This document shows, piece after piece, positions 11,181 to 21,380 of a DNA stretch of 64,000 nt. A model generated the notes under the pieces. That model was given only the letters and a program-made list of their open reading frames with translations. It had not been told where the DNA came from and did not search any database. Origin of the DNA: Edaphochlamys debaryana (taxonomy: Eukaryota; Chlorophyta; Chlorophyceae; Chlamydomonadales); assembly GCA_016858145.1 (NCBI GenBank), contig JAEHOE010000066.1, positions 248,001 through 312,000 on the forward strand. The letters are read 5' to 3'. Position 1 is the first letter of the stretch. Each line of letters opens with the position of its first letter. The translations under genes were made by a program, and so were the position numbers.

Positions 11181-11685
11181 GTCCACAGGAGCGGGGGTAG
11201 CGCCGCGGGGACCGGGGTGGGGGCGGTGGTGGGATGAGATGGGGTTGGTCATAGGAGGGGCGAGAGCTGGTTGGGCGTTTGGGTGCATGGGGCGGGGCAG
11301 GGCACGCGGGTTGTCCTGGGCATGGAGTGGGGCCCGGACTGTCAGGTGGCCGGAACGAGCAAGGTCACCTGCAGCATGGCGGGAATAAAGGGGGCGAGCA
11401 GCCCTGCTCTTGCAAGCAGTGAAGTGCAACCCCGTGCTGGCCTGGGGCTGGGGCGCAGATGGGCAGCTGCCAGAACCCAGACTGGCACCGAGCGCGGAGG
11501 CTAGCGCCGAGCGCTCACGGGCGGGAGGGGAAGGGAGGGTAGGCAGTGTGCCGTTGACCGCAGTTGAGGGGAGCCAGCTATGCTGTTGAGGAGGTTCCGG
11601 ACTCACCCCGGGCAGGTACCGTGTCAGCCCAGCCCGCTGCCCAGGCGTAGCCGGTCTCACCTCATAACGATACCATCACGATACC

Positions 11686-11713
11686 GCTAGTGCTAGTGCT
11701 AGTGCTAGTGCTA
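11686..11713 (+). repeat. Hexanucleotide repeat (CTAGTG)n
   Basis: About four and a half copies of CTAGTG in a row. Confidence 0.85.
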
Positions 11714-12702
11714 CGCGGGTGGGAACAGGCCAAGAGGACCGGACGTGCTGGCACCCAGCCATGTTGGAGGTGTGGTCCAGCCTCCAGCCCTTGCTTTAGG
11801 CTGTCCCCACTCGTCCTGAGTCCTGCCCTCGCACCACCAGCTCGAGTAGGGCAGGGGCTTAGGGACTAGCACGCCAGATCCGACACACTAGTCGATTGGC
11901 ACGTTTGGGAGTCCGACCTGCCACGCAGCTCCGCCAGCGGGCTGGTCCGAAACCCTAACAGCCTGGCGGCACCGAGCCCCCTGCCAGCTGTCCGATTATG
12001 CATCCATCCCCATCTCTTGTCCCCCTTCACCCGCCCACCCAACGCCACCGCGTGGAAGAGCGACTCGTCAGCTGGTCAGCAGCGCTATGGCTGACTGGTT
12101 GCTGTGCAGAAGCCTGGGGCGGGAGGGAACCTAGGAGATGGCTGATGAGCGTTATCTGGGCAGCACTCTGGCCAACGGAAGATTGGTCAAGTACAGCTCC
12201 TGTGGGCTGACATTGAGAACAACGTGGCAGAGAGTCTCATTGTTCCAGCTGACCCAAATGCGTAACACGAAAGGGCATGTCCCGCTGGCAGGTTGAGCTG
12301 TCAGAGGTGCGCACAGAATGAAGTGCTAGCCGGCATAAAGGGAGAGCTAGGATCGGAGCGAGGGACTTGAGGTTTCAACAGCATGAAATACCTGCCACCA
12401 TTGCAAGCCCCCTGCCAAAGTATAGGTTACCCCCTGCCTCGGCGATGCACACCGCTGGCACCCTGCCTACTTCTCTCGCGTTGCGGACCTGGTGGCGACA
12501 CGCTCAGCTGCATCCCCTTTCGTCGTCATCCGAAGTACGCTGCACGGCCCCTGCGAGCACTGCACCCGCTGCCAAAGTCCCCTCGTCCCCGCTTCTCCTT
12601 CCGTTCAAGTTTTCGTCGTCGTGATAGGCTATCCATGAGCCCGGCTATCCGCCTCTGCCTTATTGCTATCCGCCTGACAAGCCTTGGCCTTTCATCGACA
12701 AG

Positions 12703-12828
12703 CCTGCTGCCTCCAACCGCCCGACAAGCCGCTGCCTCCAACCGCCCAACAAGCCGCTGCCTCCAACCGCCCGACAAGCGGCTGCCTCCAACCGCCCGAC
12801 AAGCCGCTGCCGCCAACCGCCCGACAAG
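12703..12828 (+). repeat. 25-bp tandem repeat, five copies
   Basis: The unit is GCTGCCTCCAACCGCCCGAC followed by AAGCC, with single-base variants. It lies just past the stop codon of the protease gene, in its presumed 3' UTR. Confidence 0.88.
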
Positions 12829-12845
12829 CCTCCGCGCTGGCCATG

Positions 12846-15800
12846 TCACAGAACCCTCCCTTGCGGCTGCAGTGGCGTCCTGGGTGTTCTCACGGTAGCC
12901 TCTGCGAGAGCGGTTTCTACAGCCTCGCGGTCACCCGCTGACACGTGCGGCAGCAGCCACTTGAGCGCCAGCGCACGCAGCTTCCACCGTAGGGCGGCCG
13001 CCTCGCCCGAGGTGTACCACTTGATGTTGCTCAGGTCGTGCTGCACCGCGCCGCCATCGGCTAGCTCCACCAAGGACGGCGCTGGTCATGGGCAACGGCA
13101 CAAGCGTCAGTGGCAAGCCACACTAAACGCCCTGATAACAAGGGGATTCACCACGGCTCATGCACTCACTCTTGCGCTCTGTGCCCCTGAGCTCCACCCG
13201 CTCGGGACGTCGTGCCAGGAAGTGCTCCAGGGTGGACAGCATGAAGACGGCGCAGTGCTTGGTCATGCCCTGGTGGGGCGCGCGCACGTCACTCCGGGCT
13301 GGGAAACTGCCAGCCGTGACCCGCACTGTGCCGTGGCCAGCGCTGCGCAGCTGACAGGACAGGTAGTGGCGAATCTTGCCGTACTCGGGTGCGTGGAAGT
13401 TGCCACCATCGTCTGCATGTGAAGAAGTCCTGTCAAGGAGAGGAGTAGCAGTGCCACAACAGCAGTGCGGCAGTGCCCACCCCATGAGGAGTCGAAGTGC
13501 AGAATCATCGGTGTGCCGGGCGCTTTGGGGTCCACGAGCCGGGGCAGGTGGCAGATGACGAGAAGGGACCAGTGGAACCCGGTGTGCATGGGCAGAAACA
13601 CGAAGTCCTTCTTGGAGAGGTCCACCACCTACAAAAAGACAACTGCTTGAGTGCAGTCTACATTCTAACTTCAGCTAGCCCCTAACACCAGGCCGCACCC
13701 ACCTCGTGGCGCCCCGAGAGAGATTCCCACAACTCCTTCGGTCGAAGCCGCGTCCAGGCCTCCTCCGCAGCGCCCTTCTCGACAATCTTGCTGTACATGT
13801 GGGTGCCGAGCAGGCAGCAGCGCGTGCGTGTCTCCGGTGGCATGTGGTCCCAGAGCCACCTGAGGGCCACACCAGGGCGGGGTTACTCGGGTGGTTAAGG
13901 ATATATAACGGCGAAGGGTGCAGGTTGCAGGGCACCCAGGTGAGGAGATGCTTGGAAACGGGCTCACAAGATGTAGAGGTTGATGGACGTGTCCGACAAG
14001 TCGCAGTCGGCATCTCCCTGCAGCCGCTGGAGCTCCGAACCCCAGAGGTCCCAGTTGCGGTTGCGAGGGTTGAACGGGACGGACTTGACGGCTGCGAGTC
14101 TCTGAGCCAGGGGGTCCGTCAGTCCACAGGAGGGCGGCTGGCGCGATGGACCGACCGTTAGTTCATGGGTGATCACCCACTCATCGTCGCCGTCGCCCAC
14201 ACCGCCACTGCCCGGCGGCGGCTGGTCGCTGGGCGCGGCTGAGGGGCGTGGGTCCGGCTGGAGGCCGGCGGTGCCCCTGTGGCCACCGTCGCCGTCGCCC
14301 AGACCGCCACCGCCCGATTGGCCTCCTCCTCCGCCGCCGCCGGCGCCAAGGCCCCCGCTGCTCGTGCCAGCCGTGGCGCTGCCGTGCCCCCCGCCCGGTC
14401 CCGTGGCGGTGTGCGGGCCCGGCGGCGGAGGGGGCGCGCTGGGGACTTGAGGCGCCTGCGGAAGGGGCAGGGGGAGGGAGCCGTGACACAGGAAGCCGCG
14501 CAGAACGCAAGCAAGGCAGGCATGCTGAGGGGGAGCACAGCTGTCGGTGGAGATGAAGCCAGCCCCGCTAGACTCCAAGCGGCCCCTTGAACGCACCTGC
14601 ACGGAGGCGGACGCAGGCGGCGGCTGGTCGCTGGGCGCGGCTGAGGGGCGTGGGTCCGGCTGGAGGCCGGCGGTGCCCCTGTGGCCACCGTCGCCGTCGC
14701 CCAGACTGCCACCGCCCGATTGGCCTCCTCCGCCGCCGCCGCCGGCGCCAAGGCCCCCGCTGCTCGTGCCAGCCGTGGCGCTGCCGTGCCCCCCGCCCGG
14801 TCCCGTGGCGGTGTGCGGGCCCGGCGGCGGAGGGGGCGCGCTGGGGACTTGAGGCGCCTGCGGAAGGGGCAGGGGGAGGGAGCCGTGACACAGGTAGCCG
14901 CGCAGAACGCAAGCAAGGCAGGCATGCTGAGGGGGGAGCACAGCTGTCGGTGGAGATGAAGCCAGCCCCGCTAGACTCCAAGCGGCCCCTTGAACGCACC
15001 TGCACGGAGGCGGACGCAGGCGGCGGCTGGTCGCTGGGCGCGGCTGAGGGGCGTGGGTCCGGCTGGAGGCCGGCGGTGCCCCTGTGGCCACCGTCGCCGT
15101 CGCCCAGACTGCCACCGCCCGATTGGCCTCCTCCGCCGCCGCCGCCGGCGCCAAGGCCCCCGCTGCTCGTGCCAGCCGTGGCGCTGCCGTGCCCCCCGCC
15201 CGGTCCCGTGGCGGTGTGCGGGCCCGGCGGCGGAGGGGGCGCGCTGGGGACTTGAGGCGCCTGCGGAAGGGGCAGGGGGAGGGAGCCGTGACACAGGTAG
15301 CCGCGCAGAACGCAAGCAAGGCAGGCATGCTGAGGGGGAGCACAGCTGTCGGTGGAGATGAAGCCAGCCCCGCTAGACTCCAAGCGGCCCCTTGAACGCA
15401 CCTGCACGGAGGCGGACGCAGGCGGCGGCTGGGCGCTGGGCGCGGCTGAGGGGCATGGGTCCGGCTGGAGGCCGGCGGTGCCCCTGTGGCCACCGTCGCC
15501 GTCGCCCAGACCGCCACCGCCCGATTGGCCTCCTCCGCCGCCGCCGCCGGCGCCAAGGCCCCCGCTGCTCGTGCCAGCCGTGGCGCTGCCGTGCCCCCCG
15601 CCCGGTCCCGTGGCGGTGTGCGGGCCCGGCGGCGGAGGGGGCGCGCTGGGGACTCGAGGCGCCTGCGGAAGGGGCAGGGGGAGGGAGCCGTGACACAGGT
15701 AGCCGCGCAGAACGCAAGCAAGGCAGGCATGCTGAGGGGGGAGCACAGCTGTCGGTGGAGATGAAGCCAGCCCCGCTAGACTCCAAGCGGCCCCTTGAAC

Positions 15801-18800
15801 GCACCTGCACGGAGGCGGACGCAGGCGGCGGCTGGTCGCTGGGCGCGGCTGAGGGGCGTGGGTCCGGCTGGAGGCCGGCGGTGCCCCTGTGGCCACCGTC
15901 GCCGTCGCCCAGACCGCCACCGCCCGATTGGCCTCCTCCTCCGCCGCCGCCGCCGGCGCCAAGGCCCCCGCTGCTCGTGCCAGCCGTGGCGCTGCCGTGC
16001 CCCCCGCCCGGTCCCGTGGCGGTGTGCGGGCCCGGCGGCGGAGGGGGCGCGCTGGGGACTTGAGGCGCCTGCGGAAGGGGCAGGGGGAGGGAGCCGTGAC
16101 ACAGGAAGCCGCGCAGAACGCAAGCAAGGCAGGCATGCTGAGGGGGGAGCACAGCTGTCGGTGGAGATGAAGCCAGCCCCGCTAGACCGCGAGCGGCCCC
16201 TTGAACGCACCTGCACGGAGGCGGACGCAGGCGGCGGCTGGTCGCTGGGCGCGGCTGAGGGGCGTGGGCCCGGCTGGAGGCCGGCGGCGACCTCCCCGCT
16301 ACCAGAGGCAGAGTCGCATGCTGCTTGAAGCGGCAATCCGAGGAAACGCTTGGAGTCGTCGTCAAGGGGCGACACTGCCGACGACACAACATACATCTCG
16401 TTAGATAGGAAAACTTTCAACGCGGCTGTGCTCACTTACGAGGTGTGGCATCGAACGGATTGTACTCCTGCGCGGGGCGTTCCTCCTTCGGCACATCCGC
16501 ACGTGCTGCTGCCTCCGCTGCTTCTTCAGCCACCCTTTCACAGTGGTCTCCATACGTCTGCAATGTGTGTTTGCACGTTTTAACTCATTGAAAAGTCTCG
16601 CTGCTCTGGTACTGGACTCACCCCACGCCATTCGCCTCTGAGCGTTTCTCGCAGCGGTGGGCTCTTCTTCTGCCGCCTCCCCTTCTTCTTCTCCCCGGCC
16701 TGAAGGGCCGCGTCCGCAGCTTCGATGGTCCTTGCGAGCCTAGCGTTGAAGAGCCATGTCTCTTCACCCGTCATGCCCTACACAAAGGAAGAATCAAGGC
16801 AACCGCATAGGCTAACCCTGCGTCCGACCCTAACACTCTAGGCGATGGGCGCATGCAAAGGAGACCAACTAACCTGGAAGCCGCCCTGCCCTCCTAGACC
16901 GCCGCTGTCGAGCCCCGCGGTGCTCGTGCCAGCCCCAGCGCCGCTGAATCCCTCGCCCGGTTCCGTGGCGGCGGGCGGCGGGCCCGGCGGCGGAGGGGGC
17001 GCGCTGGGGTCTTGAGGCGCCTGCGGAAGGGGCAGGGGGAGGGAGCCGTGACACAGGTAGCCGCGCAGAACGCAAGCAAGGCAGGCATGCTGAGGGGGAG
17101 CACAGCTGTCGGTGGAGATGAAGCCAGCCCCGCTAGACCGCGAGCGGCCCCTTGAACGCACCTGCACGGAGGCGGACGCAGGCAGCGGCTGGGCGCTGGG
17201 CGCGGCTGAGGGGCGTGGGCCCGGCTGGAGGCCGGCGGTGCTCCTGTAGGCAGGCGCTGGCTGGGCCGTCTCACCCTGTAAGGGTGCAGTAACAACTTGT
17301 AAGCTGAGGCGTGTCCTGGCAAGGAGAGTCGGGTGAATTTGAGAGGAAAGGGCGGTGTCACATCACCTGTTCTGCCCTTCGCTTCATTGCACGCGTGGTT
17401 GGCCCGCCTGCAGACCTCCCGCAAGAGTCAGCGGGTTCTGCCGTTGTTGGGCGAGTGTCCAAGCCAGCTGCAGCGGCCTGCAGGTGTTGAGTATGCATGT
17501 CACGGAGCGAGCAGGAAGGGCAGTTGCTCAAGAGATAAGACCTACCGGTGCGCACTGGGGGCAGAACCATTTCCCCCGCGGCTTCTTAGCCAAGCCCAGG
17601 CACGTCACGTGGTAGCCCTTGTTGCACACGCCGCCCTCAGGAAGTTGGGTATCACACAGGAGCAGCGCTCCCAGGGGCCCGCTCTCGTCTGAGCTCGTGT
17701 CCTTGCATAGCTCGCAAGCGTGGTCATCCGCCACCCGAGGGAGCTTCCGGCGCGCACTGCCGGAGGGTGTTGTCCCCGGCCGCTTCCGCCCAGGTTGCTG
17801 CTGGATGCGGGGTGGCGTAGTTAGAGGCCCAGCGTGGACGTCGTCTTCTGGAATAGAGGATAAGTGATTGGCCCAGGGCAGGCGGGTGCAACCCTTGCAC
17901 CGGTACACGCCACCAGGCTCATCACGGGCGCAAGCGGTATGGGCACGGCTGCGACCGCACAAACAGGATAGCATGGGGCCGAGAGGGCCACCGCATGTCG
18001 AATCCGAGCAGATAGCGCAAGGCTGAGGCGGCACAACGGCTCCGGAAGCGACCTGCAACCGACAGGGACAACAAGACCGATGGGGTATCAGCACAACCGG
18101 AGCACCGCTGCAGGCCGAGATGCAGGCAGGCATGCTGAGGGGGAGCACAGCTGTCGGTGGAGATGAAGCCAGCCCCGCTAGCTAGACTGCCAGCGGCCCC
18201 CTGAACGCACCTGCACGGAGGCGGACGCAGGCGGCGGCTGGGCGCTGGGCGCGGCCCTGGCCTGTGGGCCCGGCTGGAGGCCGGCGGTGCCCCTGTGGCC
18301 ACCGTCGCCGTCGCCCAGACCGCCACCGCCCGATTGGCCTCCTCCGCCGCCGCCGCCGGCGCCAAGGCCCGCGCTGCCCGTGCCAGCCGTGGCGCTGCCG
18401 TGCCCCCCGCCCGGTCCCGTGGCGGTGTGCGGGCCCGGCGGCGGAGGGGGCGCGCTGGGGACTTGAGGCGCCTGCGGAAGGGGCAGGGGGAGGGAGCCGT
18501 GACACAGGTAGCCGCGCAGAACGCAGCAAAGCAAGCCTAAACACATCACGGCTTACGCTGCACAGGTGGGCAACTTTCGCCGTTATGGATTCTTGTTAAG
18601 GTTACCTGTTCCGCCACCAGGTCGCCAAAGTGGTCCGCCATGCCTCGTTTTCTCGAGCGCCCTTTCGAGTGGCCACGGTTGCGCCCGCCTGAGCTGCTGC
18701 GCCCACGTGTTTCCTGCACAACTCGTGTGCCACGGCCTCGCCCCCGCTGACCACTCCGGCCCGTGCCCGTGTTGCCACCGCCGCCAGATCCCTCCGCTGC

Positions 18801-21318
18801 TGAGAGCTGCTGCAGGGACGTGCCGGGAACATAGCCTTCGACCTTAAAAGCGTCCACAAGCGTGTCGAGTGTTCCCGGCATCTTGCTCCAGGTACTGCTC
18901 TCCTTCTCCGTGTCACGGTATTGGGCAAGGCAGTCGTACATCAGCGTCTTGAGGAACAGGGTTGAACACGCGGCTCGAATCAGCATGGGGAAGATCGTGT
19001 TGCACTGCGCCTTGCTGTAATCGTTCCCGCTCTCTGGCGGTGGCAGCTCGGGGCACACGGTGTCCAGCAGGCCAGCTTCCGCCTGGCTGCCGTCAGACCT
19101 GCTGCCTCCACCGCCAGCCCCATTGTTACCGCTGCCAGGCCCCTCGCGAGTGCTGCCGCTGGCGGTGAGCCCTGCGTTGTCCTGGGCGCTGGGCGCGGCC
19201 CTGGCCTGTGGGCCCGGCTGGAGGCCGGCGGTGCCCCTGTGGCCACCGTCTCCGTCGCCCAGACCGCCACCGCCCGATTGGCCTCCTCCGCCACCGCCGC
19301 CGGCGCCAAGGCCCGCGCTGCCCGTGCCAGCCGTGGCGCTGCCGTGCCCCCCGCCCGGTCCCGTGGCGGTGTGCGGGCCCGGCGGCGGAGGGGGCGCGCT
19401 GGGGACTTGAGGCGCCTGCGGAAGGGGCAGAGGGAGGGAGCCGTGACACAGGTAGCCGCGCAGAACGCAAGCAAGGCAGGCATGCTGAGGGGGAGCACAG
19501 CTGTCGGTGGAGATGAAGCCAGCCCCGCTAGACTGCGAGTGGCCCCTTGAACGCACCTGCACGGAGGCGGACGCAGGCGGCGGCTGGTCGCTGGGCGCGG
19601 CTGAGGGGCGTGGGCCCGGCTGGAGGCCGGCGGTGCCCCTGTGGCCGCCCTCGCCGTCGACCTCACCGCCACCACCCGTTTGGCCAACCCCGCCACCGCT
19701 GCTACCGCCAAGGCCCGCGCTGCTCGTGCCAGCCGCGGCACTGCCGTGCCCCCCGCCCGGTCCCATGTTGGAAGGAGGCGGGCCCGGCGGCGGAGGGGGC
19801 ACGACGGGGTCTTGCGGCTCCTGTGAACGGGGCAGGGGGAGTGCATGTGTGTGTGGGAGGGGGCAGCTGAGGCAAGCGTCGTCATACAGGACGAGAGGCA
19901 GGCACTTTCAGCAGAGCACAGCTGTTGCAGGGGAGGATGAAAGCCCCGCTGGACATTCCTTCGGCTAGCACGGAACAGTGCAGGAGGCTGCCTGTATCCG
20001 TTTCTTGCTCACCCCTGCCGCGGTGGCCAGGTTGGCGGCGGCAGCCAAGCCAGTGGGCAGGCCAGCTTCCGCCTGGCTGCCGTCAGACCTGCTGCCTCCA
20101 CCGCCAGCCCCATTGTTACCGCTGCCAGGACCCTCGCGAGTGCTGCCGCTGGCGGTGAGCCCTGCGTTGTCCACCCGCTTCAGGACACCCTTGAAGAGGG
20201 TGATTAGCCGCCGTATGGGGGGGCATGTCTTGCACGCCTCCGTGTAGACCGCCACGACCCCATCTGCCTCCAGCTCTGCATGCAAGCAGCAGGGCACAGT
20301 CTGCAATGTCATAGAGGTCGGGAAAGGGGCTACATTGGCGGAAGCTCTATCCGCAAAGCCTGCCCCCTCGACCCCTGCCCCCTCGACCCCTTCCATTGGA
20401 CGCACCTTCGCCAACCACGGGCGGTATCGTGGACCCGATCGCCTGGCAGAGCAAGCCCACCAGAGCCTCGTACACCTTGGTGTCGCCGTTGCCGTTGTTA
20501 AGGGCTTTGAGCTCGTCCAGCGTCATGGTTTGCATCAGCTCTTTGACCGCCGCTGGCATGAAAGCGGGCGTCATGGGGTTTTCCTTGCCCTTGGAGCTGG
20601 GCCCACTGCGGCGATAAGCCACCCGTCGTGACGTCACGCAGGCGACGCCAATGCGCCCCTTCCCAGTTTCGGGATGCGTCTCAATGATCTTCTTGATATA
20701 TTTTCTGATCAACCCCATATACCGGTAAATTTGGCGATCGGCGGCTATCTGGGCCTTCTTGATGGCCTCGACGCCCTCAGGCCCCCCGCTGCCGCTGCCT
20801 CCAGGCGGAGGTTGGGAGCCGTCCTCAGGGCAGGCGGCGTCGCCAGCACGGTCGCCACTGCCGTCATCGGCGCCGCTGCCGGGAGCGGCGCCTGCACCAT
20901 CCGCGTTGGTACCGTCCCCGCCACCTCCGCCCTCAGCTGCTTCCCCGCCCGCAGCGGCCGCACCACCCGCATCGGTGTGGGCAGCAGCCTCGACGCCGCT
21001 GGTAGCGTTGACGCCAGTAGCGGCTTCTACTTTAGCTAGCGCCTTGGCCTTTAGGGCGACATGGAGGAGTCTGTCAGCTTTCTTTGCCATGGCTTGGCGC
21101 AGGAGCTGCGTGTCTGTGGAAGTCTGCTCCTTCATTGTCTCCACGGCCTCCAGGGCGTCTCGGAAGTGATCAGCCACTTGCTGAAGTTTGCGGGCAAGCG
21201 AGGTGTCGGCATTCTGTGCGGCATCCTCAACCTCCGTTTCCAGGTCGTCCATGTCGGCGTCATCGCTGCTGGAGCAACTTTCAGCTTCATAGCTCGAATC
21301 ATCGCCCGAAGCTGACAT
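12846..21318 (-). CDS. Transposon-encoded PHD-finger / Ulp1-type cysteine protease, about 2,000 residues
   Basis: Reading leftward, exon 1 (21318-20406) encodes an acidic, Ala/Gly-rich N-terminus then RQIYRYMGLIRKYIKKI. It joins 20275 in phase. Later exons include 19820-19557, 19417 to about 18609 (region GNDYSKAQCNTIFPML), 18464 to about 18212, and 18056 to about 17549 with two zinc fingers: CAIC..CRC-type and a canonical PHD (CELC..C..C..H..C..WFCPQC). Then come small exons, four tandem Pro/Gly-rich exons (16068-14597), and the protease exons 14455 to about 13968, 13859 to about 13700, 13628-13481, 13412-13170 and 13081-12846. Protease landmarks are SDTSINLYIL, the His in TGFHWSLLV, the Asp in LHFDSSW, and Gln plus Cys in HQGMTKHCAVF. 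Ulp1/C48 enzymes cleave SUMO-like conjugates; the substrate here is unknown. Exons in the 16-20 kb part are less certain than the two ends. Confidence 0.82.
14597..16068 (-). repeat. Four tandemly duplicated exons inside the protease gene
   Basis: Exons 16068-15805 (264 nt), 15662-15402, 15260-15000 and 14857-14597 (261 nt each) and the introns between them repeat every 402-406 bases with near identity. Each encodes PQVPSAPPPPPGPHTATGPG, a Gly/Ala stretch, then GTAGLQPDPRPSAAPSDQPP and ASASVQ. All are multiples of three with the same splice signals, so copies can be gained or lost without breaking frame. A fifth copy (from 14455) is fused to the protease domain. More diverged relatives lie at 16198-16300, 16875-17018, 17161-17246, 18212-18464, 19190-19417 and 19557-19820. 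Confidence 0.88.
17549..18056 (-). other. Zinc-finger exon of the protease protein (PHD domain)
   Basis: One exon holds two Cys-rich modules. The first has CAICSDSTCG, LSCLCGRSRAHTAC and YRCKGC. The second is a clear PHD finger: CELCKD, LLLCD, VCNKGYHVTCLGL and KWFCPQC (C4-H-C3). PHD fingers usually read histone tails, so a chromatin-targeting role in insertion or in host interaction is a reasonable guess. Donor GTAGGTC follows PQCAP. Confidence 0.85.
19071..19182 (-). repeat. 112-bp duplicated coding segment, copy 1
   Basis: Nearly identical (one base different) to 20061-20172. Both lie in exons of the protease gene and encode DNAGLTASGSTREGPGSGNN and the Gly/Ser/Ala stretch after it, ending AEAGL. 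Confidence 0.85.
20061..20172 (-). repeat. 112-bp duplicated coding segment, copy 2
   Basis: Partner of 19071-19182; see there. In this copy it follows LITLFKGVLKRV; in the other it follows a Pro/Gly-rich module. Confidence 0.85.
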
Positions 21319-21380
21319 TGTAGTCAGGGCCTCTTGGGCCGTGCCATCGCCAGTTACGCCAGAGTGTGTTTGGCCGGGCT

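Larger units (their letters stand above)
6632..11190 (+). repeat. Triplicated transposase 3' end plus satellite (macro-repeat)
   Basis: A block starting TTCATGACTCAGCCC, inside the last transposase exon, occurs at 6632, 7841 and 9160, giving units of 1,209, 1,319 and about 2,030 bases. Each copy repeats the final codons and stop of the transposase, then a 63-bp minisatellite stretch. The first two also carry a unique part (about 7079-7840 and 8316-9159) with TATCCGCCGGTCCACAGG, a long hairpin and a short spacer. The second copy has about 78 extra bases near 8602-8680. In the third copy the minisatellite has grown and the unique part is cut short after 11188. This pattern fits unequal exchange or replication slippage. 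Confidence 0.88.
11191..12845. other. Spacer between the two convergent transposon genes
   Basis: About 1.65 kb with no supported gene. It contains a (CTAGTG)n run at 11686-11713 and a 25-bp tandem repeat at 12703-12828. Since the two genes converge here, it should hold both 3' UTRs or the gap between them. Confidence 0.6.

Noticed and set aside
6700..11190. CRISPR-like impression of regular repeats
   Set aside because: The repeats are contiguous variants of one unit with no unique spacers, and the genome is eukaryotic.
9206..11388. Very long open frames (450-704 codons) on both strands
   Set aside because: They are products of a 63-bp minisatellite whose length is a multiple of three. They overlap each other in several frames, have 21-residue periodicity and no non-repeat domain.
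14173..16392. Long overlapping frames on both strands with poly-Arg or poly-Pro content
   Set aside because: These are shadows of the tandem 404-bp exon-intron units. Only the minus-strand frame that splices to the protease domain is coherent.
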